Assembly: GCF_011801145.1 (NCBI RefSeq)
Contig: NZ_CP046172.1
Coordinates: forward strand, 5,456,001-5,520,000
Origin: Nocardia arthritidis
GTDB lineage: Bacteria; Actinomycetota; Actinomycetes; Mycobacteriales; Mycobacteriaceae
Length of the DNA: 64,000 nucleotides
Direction: 5' to 3'
A model generated the notes under the pieces. That model was not told where the DNA came from, made no database searches, and was given only the letters and a program-made list of their open reading frames with translations. Numbering within the stretch: position 1 is the first letter of the stretch; each line of letters starts with the position of its first letter. The position numbers were made by a program, and so were the translations under genes. Below are positions 16,850 to 25,406 of the stretch, piece after piece.

Positions 16850-18495
16850 GAAACAGCTCCTTCACTACTCAGGGTTCCGATGGTCGCCACGGTTTGTTCC
16901 GGATCGTGCTGTCCGGCAAGATTATCCGAGGAACGGCCGCGCACGAGAAGTGCGAGCGCCGCGGCCGCGACGGCGATCGCGAGGCCCGCGCCGCAGACGA
17001 CGTGCAGGCCGAAAACGAAGGTGTGGTGCGCGGCATCGGTGACGGTGTCGACGGGATTCGGCACGCGCGCACCGACATTGCCGAGCTGGTCGGACAGGTG
17101 CTGTCGCGCGGGCGGCGGGAATCCGAGCGTCACATCCTGACGCACCTGCGGATCGTCGGCGATCCGCCCGGCCACGGGATCAGCTGACGGGAACGCGGTG
17201 CGCACCGCGTTCGGAAAGCGGGAATTCACCACCGACACCAGCAGCGCACTCGTCGCGGCGACCCCGACGGTGCCGCCCAATTCCAGCGCCGCTTGCTTCA
17301 CTCCCCCGACGACGCCCGCATTGCCGACCGGTGTATTGCCCAGGATCGCCTCCATCGATGCCACCATCAGCAATCCCGCGCCGACCGCGACGAGCAGCAG
17401 CGACGGGACCACCTCCGCCATCGAGGAATCCGGGGCGAGGCGCAGCAGCGATGCGAACGCCGCGGCGAATGCCCCGGCGCCGAGCAGCAATGTTGTTCTG
17501 GCGCCGAGCTTTTGGGTAAGCACCCCGGCCAGCGGCGCGGCGACCACGACCGTCACGGTGAGCGGCAGCAGCGCGACGGCCGCCGCGGTGCCGCCCAGCG
17601 CACGCACCCCTTGCAGATAGAACATCAGCCCGAAGACGACCCCGGTGAGCGCGGCCTGCGCCAGCGCCTGCAGCACCAGGCCCGCGGTGAACGAACGGTC
17701 GCGGAACAAACCCGGCGGCACCATGGGATGTGCGACGACGCGTTCGATCACGAGGAAGCTGCCGAACGCCAGCGCGCTGAGCGCCAGGTAGCGCAGCGTC
17801 CACGCGGACGCCCAGCCGTGCTCCTGCGCTCCGGTGATCGCCCAGATCAGGCCGACCACCGCGGCGGTCGCCGTGATCGCGCCCGCCAGGTCCAGCCGCT
17901 TCGACCCGGGTTCGGCGGATTCGCGAATCACGAACGCGCCGAGCAACACAGCGAGCACGCCGAACGGCAGGTTGATCAGGAACACCCAGTGCCAACCGGC
18001 GTATTCGACGAGCACACCGCCGAGCAGCGGACCACCCGCCGAGGCCAGCGCGGTGACCGAACCGAACAGTCCGAGCGCCGTCGGCAACCGGCTCGGCGGG
18101 AACGCGGCCCTGACGATGGCCAGTGCGGCGGGGAGGATCAGCGCGGCGAAGGCGCCCTGCGCGATTCGCGCGCCGATGAGGAATCCGATCGAACCGGCGA
18201 GCCCGCACACCAGCGAGCACAGCGCGAATCCGGCTACGCCGCAAAGAAATACCTTCTTGCGACCGAATTTGTCGGCCAGGGTGCCCGCCGGGATGGCCAG
18301 GCCCACCGTCGCGAGCGATTGTGCGGTCACCACCCATTGGATGCCCGCCGCGTCGGCCCGCAGGGCGACGGCGATGCTCGGGCTCGCGACGGCGACGACG
18401 GCACCGTCCAGCGCCACCACCAGCACCCCGAAGGCCACGGCGAGCAGGGTCGGCCAGGCTCGCGCCGGAATCGGTCCGACCGGGGATCGCGCCAT
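16846..18495 (-). CDS. MFS transporter, DHA2 (EmrB/QacA, 14 TM) type
   Basis: A 549-residue exporter with the DHA2 signature: ALDGAVVAVASPSIAVAL in TM1, motif A GTLADKFGRKKVFLCGV, motif C-like GPLLGGVLVEYAGWHWVFLI, and about 14 membrane segments. The ATG at 18495 starts MARSPVGP. The open frame continues further upstream without a good start. It is coupled to the serine hydrolase downstream and divergent from the two-component pair at 18719-20620, which is a likely regulator. Multidrug or antibiotic efflux is the family role. Confidence 0.87.
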   Translation of the reverse strand: MARSPVGPIPARAWPTLLAVAFGVLVVALDGAVVAVASPSIAVALRADAAGIQWVVTAQSLATVGLAIPAGTLADKFGRKKVFLCGVAGFALCSLVCGLAGSIGFLIGARIAQGAFAALILPAALAIVRAAFPPSRLPTALGLFGSVTALASAGGPLLGGVLVEYAGWHWVFLINLPFGVLAVLLGAFVIRESAEPGSKRLDLAGAITATAAVVGLIWAITGAQEHGWASAWTLRYLALSALAFGSFLVIERVVAHPMVPPGLFRDRSFTAGLVLQALAQAALTGVVFGLMFYLQGVRALGGTAAAVALLPLTVTVVVAAPLAGVLTQKLGARTTLLLGAGAFAAAFASLLRLAPDSSMAEVVPSLLLVAVGAGLLMVASMEAILGNTPVGNAGVVGGVKQAALELGGTVGVAATSALLVSVVNSRFPNAVRTAFPSADPVAGRIADDPQVRQDVTLGFPPPARQHLSDQLGNVGARVPNPVDTVTDAAHHTFVFGLHVVCGAGLAIAVAAAALALLVRGRSSDNLAGQHDPEQTVATIGTLSSEGAVS

Positions 18496-18718
18496 TACTC
18501 TCACACGTATTCTCTTCTCGTACAGGACTTTTGGACTGGCACGGGCCTGCTGCCGATGCCCACCGATGACGTTAGGAACTCCGGCGTCATCCCCCATCCG
18601 GCGAGCAACCGGATCGCGACGACAGCGGACACCAGATCGCGGGTAGGGGTAGCCCCACCCCGGCGGCTCCCGGCCACCGGATGGTGGCGCCTACCCCGGC
18701 TCGGGAATCCTTATCCGC

Positions 18719-19966
18719 ATGATCGACATCGCTCAGACCCGGCGCGACCTGGTCTATCTGCTACCCGGCCTCGCCATCGGGCTGGTCACCTTCGTCACGC
18801 TGGTCACCGGCGTGCTGCTGGGTTTGTCGCTGGTGGTGGTGTGGGTCGGTCTCCCGGTGCTGGCCGTCATGCTGGTGCTGGCCAAGGCATATGCCGACCT
18901 GGAACGGCTCAGGCTGCGCGCGGTCACCGCCGGTGAGCTGCCGCCCACCAATTACAAGCAGACCACCGGCATCGGACCGCGCCGGTTCGCCGCCGTACTC
19001 ACCGATCCGCAGCGCTGGCGCGATGTGCTGCACGGAATCCTGGTCATGCCGCTGGCCGTATTCACCTGGAGCGTCACGGTCATCTGGACCTCCGGTGCGA
19101 TCGTCGGGCTGACCTACCCGCTGTACGGCTGGGCGGTGCCCCGATACCCGGACAGCCAGAACCTGCCCGACATGATCGGGCTGCACGGATTTTTCTGGGA
19201 CGCACTGATGAACGTGGTGCTCGGCACATTCTTCCTGGTGACCGGGCCCCGGGTGCTGCGGGCGCTGACCTTCCTGCACACCGGTTTCGCCCGCAAACTG
19301 CTGACCAACGAAACGGCGGAATTGCGGGCCAGGGCCGAACAACTCACCGTCAGCCGCAGTGCGGCGGTGCAGGCCGAGGCGCAGACGCTGCGCCGGGTCG
19401 AACGCGACCTGCACGACGGCCCGCAGCAGCGCCTCGCCCGGTTGACCATGGATCTCGAGGCCGTCCGCCGCCGCATCGACAACGATCCGGATGCGGCGCG
19501 GACGCTGGTGGACGAGGCGATAACGCAGAGCCACGAGGCACTGTCGGAGTTGCGCGCGGTCTCCCGCGGTATCGCGCCGCCGATCCTGCTCGACCGCGGC
19601 CTCACCGCCGCGCTCGCCGCCGCCGTCGGCCGCTGCCCCGTCCCGGCGACGCTCGACTGCGAGCTGGCCGACGGACAGCGGCTGCCCGAGGCGGTGGAGA
19701 ACGCGGCCTACTTCACCGTCAGCGAGGCATTGACCAATATCGCCAAGCACTCCCGCGCCACCCGGGCCACCGTCCAGGTCACGCTGGATACGACGGGTCT
19801 GTGGTTGCAGATCACCGATGACGGCATCGGCGGCGCGCACCTCGGCAAGGGCCACGGCCTCGCCGGGCTCACCGATCGGCTCACCGGCGTCGACGGGCGG
19901 CTCGACGTGCACAGCCCGGAGGGCGGGCCGACCGTGCTCACCGCGCAGATTCCGGTCGCCCGGTAA
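18719..19966 (+). CDS. sensor histidine kinase, NarL/DesK (HisKA_3) type
   Basis: A 415-residue kinase. The N-terminal half has about four membrane segments typical of actinobacterial sensors. The dimerisation helix has the phospho-acceptor in RDLHDGPQQRL (His232), and the C-terminal HATPase shows SEALTNIAKHSRA and ITDDGIGGA. The response regulator follows ten bases after the stop. With the divergent efflux operon as its neighbour, the pair may sense a toxic compound or envelope stress. Confidence 0.9.
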   Translation: MIDIAQTRRDLVYLLPGLAIGLVTFVTLVTGVLLGLSLVVVWVGLPVLAVMLVLAKAYADLERLRLRAVTAGELPPTNYKQTTGIGPRRFAAVLTDPQRWRDVLHGILVMPLAVFTWSVTVIWTSGAIVGLTYPLYGWAVPRYPDSQNLPDMIGLHGFFWDALMNVVLGTFFLVTGPRVLRALTFLHTGFARKLLTNETAELRARAEQLTVSRSAAVQAEAQTLRRVERDLHDGPQQRLARLTMDLEAVRRRIDNDPDAARTLVDEAITQSHEALSELRAVSRGIAPPILLDRGLTAALAAAVGRCPVPATLDCELADGQRLPEAVENAAYFTVSEALTNIAKHSRATRATVQVTLDTTGLWLQITDDGIGGAHLGKGHGLAGLTDRLTGVDGRLDVHSPEGGPTVLTAQIPVAR

Positions 19967-19975
19967 CATCGCCGC

Positions 19976-20620
19976 GTGCGAGTGGTGTTGGCCGAGGATT
20001 CGATGTTGCTGCGGGAAGGCCTTATCCGATTGCTCGACGAGGCGGGTGCGACCGTCGTCGCCGCCGTCGGCGACGGGGACGCGCTCGTCGACGCGGTGGT
20101 CGAGCACAAGCCGGATATCGCGATCACCGATGTGCGGATGCCGCCGTCGTTCACCACCGAGGGACTGCGCGCCGCGCTGGAGGCTCGCCGCCGCGTCCCC
20201 GGCACCGCGGTGGTGGTGCTATCGCAGTACGTCGAGGCGTCCTACGCCACCGATCTCCTCGCCCAGGCAGGGCTCGGCGGCGTCGGATACCTGCTCAAGG
20301 ACCGCATCTCCAAATTGGAAGAACTCTCCGACGCACTGGAACGAGTCGCCGCAGGTGGCACCGCACTCGACCCGGAAGTGGTCGCGGGCCTGTTCGCCGG
20401 CCGCAAACGCCGCCCCCTCGACGAACTGACCCCGCGCGAACGGGAGGTGCTGGAGCAGATGGCACAGGGCCGCACCAACCGCGCCATCAGCAGACAACTC
20501 ACTATCACCGACGGCGCGGTGGAAAAGCATGTCTCATCGATCTTTTCGAAACTGAACCTGCCACCCTCCGACGACGACCACCGCCGCGTCCTCGCCGTAC
20601 TCGCCTGGCTGGAATCCTGA
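19976..20620 (+). CDS. response regulator, NarL/LuxR type
   Basis: A 214-residue protein starting with GTG. The receiver has acidic residues Glu7-Asp8, phospho-acceptor Asp52 in ITDVRMPP, and the conserved Lys in GYLLKDRIS. The C-terminal GerE helix-turn-helix reads LTPREREVLEQMAQGRTNRA, then EKHVSSIFSKL. It is the partner of the kinase just upstream. It converges on the XRE regulator with a three-base gap. Confidence 0.92.
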   Translation: MRVVLAEDSMLLREGLIRLLDEAGATVVAAVGDGDALVDAVVEHKPDIAITDVRMPPSFTTEGLRAALEARRRVPGTAVVVLSQYVEASYATDLLAQAGLGGVGYLLKDRISKLEELSDALERVAAGGTALDPEVVAGLFAGRKRRPLDELTPREREVLEQMAQGRTNRAISRQLTITDGAVEKHVSSIFSKLNLPPSDDDHRRVLAVLAWLES

Positions 20621-20623
20621 CAA

Positions 20624-21502
20624 TTACGGTGCGTCCGCCGATACGCTCCGCTGCGCCCGATCCGTCGCAGCGATGCTGCCCAGCAAACGCAGCGCGGTCT
20701 GCCCCTCCGAACCCGGTGCCGCACTGAACAATTGCAGTTGCTGATCAGGCTGATCCGGCAAACGCAGCATCTGATAAGACAATTCGAAGCGGCCCACCTC
20801 CGGATGCCGGAATTCTTTTGTCCCGAACGTACATTCGCGAACATCGTGATCGTTCCACAGTCGCGCGAATTCCGGACTCTTCACGCACAGCTCGCCGACC
20901 AGCGCAGCCAGCCGCGGGTCGTTCGGGTGCCGGCCCGCTACGAGCCGGAGAAATGCGACGGCGGGACGGGTCTCGGCTTCCCAGTGCACGAACAGGTTTC
21001 GATACCGGTCATCGAGGAAGAGCATCCGAATGTGGTTGGGCGGCTCGGCCGCGTCCGGCGGCAGGCCGGCGCCGATCAGCGCCTGTCCGAGTCCGTTCCA
21101 CGCCAGCACGTCGAGGTGGCGGCCGTACACGATCGCGGGCACCCCGTCCATGGCCTCGAGCAGTTGGCGCAGCTGCGGACTCACCGACTCGGTGACCGCG
21201 ACCGGACGACGACGCGGCGCGGCGGCCGCCAGATCGTGCAGATGCGCACGTTCGTCGTCATCGAGGCGCAACGCCAGCGCCAACGCATCGAGCACTTCGG
21301 CGGACGCATTGCGAGCTTGCCCCTGCTCGAGGCTGGTGTAGTACGCCACGCTCACCCCAGCCAGCTGCGCCAATTCCTCCCGGCGCAATCCGGGCACCCG
21401 CCTGCGCGCGCCGTAGGAGACCAGGCCGACGTCCGCGGGTTGCAGACGCGACCGCCGCGCACGAAGGAAACTGCCGAGGTCGGCGACGGAGGACTGACTC
21501 AT
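20624..21502 (-). CDS. XRE-family regulator with MmyB-like ligand domain
   Basis: A 292-residue protein. The N-terminal helix-turn-helix is GLRREELAQLAGVSVAYYTS, then LEQGQARNAS, and the C-terminal part has the PAS-like MmyB domain (VLAWNGLGQALIGAG, FVHWEAETRPAVAFLRLVAG). Members act as repressors or activators of neighbouring genes with fatty-acid-like ligands. Start is the ATG at 21502. An in-frame extension to 21571 is unlikely. Its middle (about 21172-21361) has a near-identical partial copy at 26983-27183, and its 5' region has a diverged copy at the end of the window. Confidence 0.87.
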   Translation of the reverse strand: MSQSSVADLGSFLRARRSRLQPADVGLVSYGARRRVPGLRREELAQLAGVSVAYYTSLEQGQARNASAEVLDALALALRLDDDERAHLHDLAAAAPRRRPVAVTESVSPQLRQLLEAMDGVPAIVYGRHLDVLAWNGLGQALIGAGLPPDAAEPPNHIRMLFLDDRYRNLFVHWEAETRPAVAFLRLVAGRHPNDPRLAALVGELCVKSPEFARLWNDHDVRECTFGTKEFRHPEVGRFELSYQMLRLPDQPDQQLQLFSAAPGSEGQTALRLLGSIAATDRAQRSVSADAP

Positions 21503-21672
21503 ACCGACCAGTCTGCCGGATCGGTATACCCGCAACCTGACCCTGCCGGTAGTAGGAGTTGAGATGCCCACACACTGCGCGACCGTCTGGATAACGCGAA
21601 ATGGCCACCTGGCAGGACCATGCCTCGAAACATGATTTCCTGCCAGGCGATGGTGAATCTCAGCGCCGCCGA

Positions 21673-21933
21673 CTAGGCGTCCGTGTGGGAGACGTTTGCC
21701 GGTGACACAACCGGCGGAGGTATGGGACCCGCGTCCTTATGGGGGGCGTGTGCCGGTGGAGGTATGGGTCCCGCGTCCTTGTGACCCGACGGCACCGGGC
21801 CGGGCCCGCCCGGGGCAGCCAGCGGGCTTGTGTGGGCGAAGGATTGCTCGACCCCGCCGAGGGCCAGTACCCCCGCAATCGTCGTCATGATCGCCAGGCG
21901 TGTCCAGCGCCCGACGCTCGCTGTTTCTTTCAT
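21673..21933 (-). CDS. small exported Pro-rich peptide with HKDAGPIPPP repeats
   Basis: An 86-residue protein with a signal peptide (basic start, hydrophobic ATTIAGVLALGGV-like core, likely cleavage after SFAH or nearby). The mature part repeats HKDAGPIPPP twice at residues 51-60 and 65-74 and ends in a truncated third unit HTDA. AGAGGAAA precedes the ATG. No known family is recognised. It is transcribed away from the repeat peptide at 22171, across a region with two matching palindromes, so the two are probably co-regulated. It could be a structural secreted peptide or a multi-core precursor. Confidence 0.65.
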   Translation of the reverse strand: MKETASVGRWTRLAIMTTIAGVLALGGVEQSFAHTSPLAAPGGPGPVPSGHKDAGPIPPPAHAPHKDAGPIPPPVVSPANVSHTDA

Positions 21934-21994
21934 CGAATTTCCTCTTACTCGGGAATACTTTCAATAAGACCTTCCCTCGAAATCGAGACCGGAT

Positions 21995-22099
21995 ATATCC
22001 CGAGAGTTAGGGATATTCGGCTGACGCCGAGGGGTTGCCGATTTCGGCCCTCAGAATATGGCGGCACGGCCGGGATGGGTATCCCGAAGTTTCGGGATA
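21995..22099. promoter_or_regulatory. pair of related palindromic operator candidates
   Basis: Two versions of one site lie between divergent peptide genes. The site at 22080-22099 is perfect: TATCCCGAA, spacer GT, TTCGGGATA. The site at 21995-22016 is ATATCCC, eight bases, GGGATAT. Same half-site, similar spacing, both in the shared promoter region: this is good evidence for a dedicated dimeric regulator. Which protein binds is not known. The LuxR protein at 24177 is the nearest candidate. Confidence 0.6.
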
Positions 22100-22170
22100 T
22101 GTCCGCGTCGAGCGTGGGAGAGATCCTGTTTCTGGAAACCCGAGCCTAACCAAGGCATCAATGGGAGGAA

Positions 22171-22530
22171 ATGATGAACATGACATCGGCTCGAACACTG
22201 CGAGCAGGCATGGGGGCCGCCGTCAGTGGGCTGGGGCTGGCTGTCGCGCTGGCAGGCGGCGTTCTCGTCGGGAACATAGAGCCCGCGCCGAGCCCGCACA
22301 TGAGCAGCGGAGGCGCGCCGTTCCCGGCGGTGATTCATCAGCGGGACCTGATCGGCTCTTTCGCCGCCGCACAGCCGCCCGTTGAAGGTATTCACACCGA
22401 AATCCAGCCGCCAGGAAAAGGGATCATCGCTGAAATCGATCCGCCGAGCAGAGGTATTTTCGCCGAAATCGAGCCGCCGGGCAAGAACATTCTCGCCGGA
22501 ATCGAGCACGAGCCGAACAGAGGCCCGTAG
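22171..22530 (+). CDS. exported peptide with four 11-residue tandem repeats
   Basis: A 119-residue protein with GGGAGGAA before the ATG and a signal-like hydrophobic run (GLGLAVALAGGVLVG). Residues 68-111 are four tandem units of eleven residues on the pattern xPPxxGIxxEI: QPPVEGIHTEI, QPPGKGIIAEI, DPPSRGIFAEI, EPPGKNILAGI. No known family is recognised. Precise unit length, surface-type residues and an oxygenase gene two genes on make a multi-unit substrate peptide conceivable. A simple secreted repeat protein is the alternative. It is likely in one transcript with 22653 and 22952. Confidence 0.68.
   Translation: MMNMTSARTLRAGMGAAVSGLGLAVALAGGVLVGNIEPAPSPHMSSGGAPFPAVIHQRDLIGSFAAAQPPVEGIHTEIQPPGKGIIAEIDPPSRGIFAEIEPPGKNILAGIEHEPNRGP
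22372..22503 (+). repeat. 4 x 33-bp in-frame tandem repeat
   Basis: Units start at 22372, 22405, 22438 and 22471. Each encodes eleven residues, with CCGCC near the start and GAAATC or GGAATC at the end. The period is exact and in frame. Sequence divergence is greater between outer units than expected for a recent slippage event. Confidence 0.85.
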
Positions 22531-22652
22531 TCGAGCGACGAATGGTATCGGAATTCCGATCCCGGTGCTGCCCATGGACATCGGAATGGTGACGCGTCGT
22601 ATGCAGCGTCGTGCCCGGCGAACAACCGAACCAACAACTGAGGAGAATCCCA

Positions 22653-22955
22653 ATGGTCATCCCGGATAACCCGGACGTCCCTCCCGCCATCCACCTCCAG
22701 ACCGAGCGGGCCGCCGAGATCGACTATTCGGTCCGCCCGTTCGGTGAGGTCACGGTGACGATCAGCGGAGGGCTCGTGGACGGTTTCCTGAACCGCCCGG
22801 CGCCACTCGTCGTCGACGGAGTGCACAACCGTCGGTCATCGCAGGTCTACATCGGCCCCGCGGCAAACAGCGACGAGAAAGCACTTTCGGCCGGCCTCGT
22901 GGACGATTTCCTCAATCGCCCGGCCAGGCTCATCAATCGGGGCGGCACCGAATGA
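22653..22955 (+). CDS. small protein with duplicated GLVDxFLNRPA motif, coupled to JmjC gene
   Basis: A 100-residue protein without signal peptide. The motif GLVDGFLNRPAPLVV (about 60-74) recurs near the C-terminus as GLVDDFLNRPARLIN. GAGGAG lies before the ATG at 22653. Its stop overlaps the start of the JmjC oxygenase gene (ATGA), which strongly suggests the two products act together, for instance as substrate and enzyme. No known family is recognised. The Asn, Arg, Asp and Pro residues of the repeated motif are all residue types hydroxylated by JmjC-like enzymes, but that link is inference. Confidence 0.68.
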   Translation: MVIPDNPDVPPAIHLQTERAAEIDYSVRPFGEVTVTISGGLVDGFLNRPAPLVVDGVHNRRSSQVYIGPAANSDEKALSAGLVDDFLNRPARLINRGGTE

Positions 22956-24127
22956 CCGGCATTCCAACGGGATTCGGTTTTCACGACTGGTTCGCACCGC
23001 TCGAACTCGCGGAGTTCCACCGCACCGTCCTGGGCCGCGAACCCCTGGCCACCGCGGCTCGTCCGGATCTGGCCGAACGGATCGGCAACGCGCTCGAGGT
23101 TCGATCCGCCGACGATCTTTTCGGCAAGCGGGTCCGCCAGGTCTCGGCGTGGTTCCCGCGCCTCGACGGCGCGGTCAGTTCGGCCGTGATCCAAGCCGGT
23201 ACGGCGAAGACGTTCTACGAAGCCGGAACGACGCTGTTCTACCAGGACGTGGCCGAGTTCGCGCCGTTCGCGCTGGAGGCTGCCGAGGCGTTCGGGGTAT
23301 CGGCGAAATCGGCCAAATGCCAGATCTTCTGCAACCGGCCCGGCGCCGTCACCGCCGTACACTTCGACCCGATAGACGTGATCACCGTCCAGCTGACCGG
23401 CCGGAAGACCTGGCGCGTCGCACCCAACGCATTCGCACCCGCCCCACTGGAAGCGTGGTCGCCCAAAGAACCCGTGCCACCGATCGTGCGCATCTACAGC
23501 GACGGCACGACACCGACAGCGATCCCGGACGAGGCCACCGAATACGTCCTCGAACCCGGCGCGGTCCTGCACGTCCCACGCGGCTACTGGCACGAGACCA
23601 GCTCCGACCAGGACTCGATCTCCGTGCACATCCTCCTGATCCCACCGTTGCGCCTGGACTTCCTGCTGGCCTCGCTACGCAACGAACTACTGCGCGAACC
23701 ATACTGGCGGGAGTCGGTATACGACTTCGACAACTCCGACTGGCTCCCGGCCGCATTGACGGCGTTCGCGGACACGGTCGGCCGGATCGACACTCACGAC
23801 CTCGCCCGGCCTCCGCTCACCGACCGGCCGGTCACCCCCGACACCACCTTCGTGCGAGCAGGACAAACATCCTTCACCATCGACACGATCGACGACACCG
23901 CCGCCCAAATCTCTGTCACCGCACACGGATTCCGCGACACGGCCACGGCGACCCTTCGCCTCGATCGCGCCCTGCTGCCCGCATGTCAATGGATCGACCG
24001 ACTCCGAACCACCGCCGCCATCACCGTCGCCGACCTACTCACAACCGCACCGCACCTCTCGAAATCCGACGCGCAACAGTTGCTCGGCCTGTTCGAGCAG
24101 ACCCGGCTCATCCGTCGAACGGATTGA
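22952..24127 (+). CDS. JmjC/cupin-type Fe(II)/2-oxoglutarate oxygenase
   Basis: A 391-residue protein of the JmjC (ribosomal-oxygenase/cupin_8-like) fold. The iron facial triad is visible: HFD with His137 and Asp139 in AVHFDPIDVITVQL, and His214 in VPRGYWHETSSD. ITVQLTGRKTWRV after the first motif contains the usual Thr/Lys region for 2-oxoglutarate. A winged-helix-like C-terminal region (LSKSDAQQLLGLFEQTRLI) resembles that of ribosomal oxygenases. Known relatives hydroxylate ribosomal proteins or peptide substrates. The translationally coupled repeat protein upstream is the obvious candidate substrate. It converges on a LuxR regulator. Confidence 0.85.
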   Translation: MTGIPTGFGFHDWFAPLELAEFHRTVLGREPLATAARPDLAERIGNALEVRSADDLFGKRVRQVSAWFPRLDGAVSSAVIQAGTAKTFYEAGTTLFYQDVAEFAPFALEAAEAFGVSAKSAKCQIFCNRPGAVTAVHFDPIDVITVQLTGRKTWRVAPNAFAPAPLEAWSPKEPVPPIVRIYSDGTTPTAIPDEATEYVLEPGAVLHVPRGYWHETSSDQDSISVHILLIPPLRLDFLLASLRNELLREPYWRESVYDFDNSDWLPAALTAFADTVGRIDTHDLARPPLTDRPVTPDTTFVRAGQTSFTIDTIDDTAAQISVTAHGFRDTATATLRLDRALLPACQWIDRLRTTAAITVADLLTTAPHLSKSDAQQLLGLFEQTRLIRRTD

Positions 24128-24145
24128 CAATTCGCCTCATTGCCT

Positions 24146-24185
24146 ACCACCTGACCCCGGAGTGGCGTGCCGGTTGTCAGGTGGT
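24146..24185. terminator. terminator-like hairpin between convergent genes
   Basis: Perfect 10-bp arms ACCACCTGAC / GTCAGGTGGT with a 20-base loop. The right arm covers the stop codon of the LuxR gene. No T run. Position between convergent genes supports a bidirectional terminator. Confidence 0.5.
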
Positions 24186-25244
24186 GAGGATCGCGAGCAG
24201 TTCGTCACGGCCGTACGTTCCGGTCTTGCGATACAACGCCTTCAGATGATCGTTGATCGTATGTGCCGATACGCCAAGGGTTTTGGCGATCGTTCGAGGT
24301 GGGTCGCCCGTGCAGAGCCGTTCGAGGACGGATCGCTCCCGGCCGGTGAGTTCGTACCAGTGGCAGAACGAGGGCAACAGCAGCTCGCCGCGAGCGGCCT
24401 CGATTACGACGGCGACATCACTGGTGTCGTCGGCGCCCATACGGCGGCCGTGCACGGCGATCCACCGTCCGGAACCGCTGGCCGATGCGCAGATCAACGG
24501 CGTCGAGGTGATGCCTACGCCCGCCAACTCCTTTGTACGGCAGGATAATTCGGTGGCGAACGGCTTTGCGGTCCAATCGGAGGAACTGCCGCCGGGCATC
24601 CACAGCTGTTCCAGCCACGCGTGCGCCTCCGGGCTGATTCCCTGAATGCGGTGGTCCGGTCCGACGATGATCACGCCCGGCAGCGGGGGTGGCGGTGCGA
24701 CCGCGGGCGGGCGACCGCGCACGTAGGCGCGGATCGCCGCGGTGAGCGCAGGCCCCAGCCGTGCGACCCGTTCGATATCGTCCTGCCCGAACGGCCGCCC
24801 GCCCGCGGCACGCAGCAACCCCAGAAAGCCCCATACGCCGTGGCGATCTCGCAACAGCGACCGCAATTCGCCGCTCGCACCGTGCTTCGCCAGCAGCCGC
24901 GCGGTCTGCCGACTCCGCAGTCCGAATCCGGACTCGGCACCGATCACATCGACCGCAACGCGCTGCCGGTCGAGGTCCTCGGGGCGGCACGGATCGCCGC
25001 CCAGATAGCGATCGAGGACAAGATCGCACAGCAGCTCGCGATCATAGTTGTGCCAGCAGCTGAACGAACCCAGGCCCAGCGCGGCCGCCGGATTGGTGCA
25101 TACCACCCGGAGGCCGTCGAACGCCACACACGACCGCACCGCGCCCGCGAATGTCTCGCCCAGCTCGGCCGGTCCCATCGCGCGCGTCGCGACCGCACAG
25201 AGATCGCGGGTCAACCGACCCATATCAGGTACTGCGTCGACCAT
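24177..25244 (-). CDS. LuxR-family transcriptional regulator
   Basis: A 355-residue protein ending in a GerE helix-turn-helix (LTGRERSVLERLCTGDPPRT, then GVSAHTINDHLKALYRKTG). The N-terminal 290 residues look like a GAF-like sensory region followed by a PAS-like part (IIVGPDHRIQGISPEAHAWL). It is not a response regulator, since no receiver is seen. It converges on the JmjC gene and is divergent from a TetR gene. It is the best local candidate to control the peptide/oxygenase locus. Confidence 0.82.
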   Translation of the reverse strand: MVDAVPDMGRLTRDLCAVATRAMGPAELGETFAGAVRSCVAFDGLRVVCTNPAAALGLGSFSCWHNYDRELLCDLVLDRYLGGDPCRPEDLDRQRVAVDVIGAESGFGLRSRQTARLLAKHGASGELRSLLRDRHGVWGFLGLLRAAGGRPFGQDDIERVARLGPALTAAIRAYVRGRPPAVAPPPPLPGVIIVGPDHRIQGISPEAHAWLEQLWMPGGSSSDWTAKPFATELSCRTKELAGVGITSTPLICASASGSGRWIAVHGRRMGADDTSDVAVVIEAARGELLLPSFCHWYELTGRERSVLERLCTGDPPRTIAKTLGVSAHTINDHLKALYRKTGTYGRDELLAILTT

Positions 25245-25406
25245 GTCATTCCCCGGAGCAACTTACGGCGCACGGTGCGGGGTCGATTCCCGTTGTTCGC
25301 ACGACCGGGCCGTAAGTGCACAGCAGTGCATTGAATGCATACAGGTATAGTGAGCATCGGAAGGTGCTCTGTCAAGCCCCGAACGTCCTGCGAGGAGTAG
25401 CCGCGC

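Noticed and set aside
15419..17140. 573-residue plus-strand frame opposite the serine hydrolase
   Set aside because: No motifs; the opposite strand has SITK, YCN and HDGG in order.
17293..18936. 547-residue plus-strand frame opposite the DHA2 exporter
   Set aside because: Arg/Gln/His-rich composition typical of an antisense shadow; the minus strand encodes a clear MFS protein.
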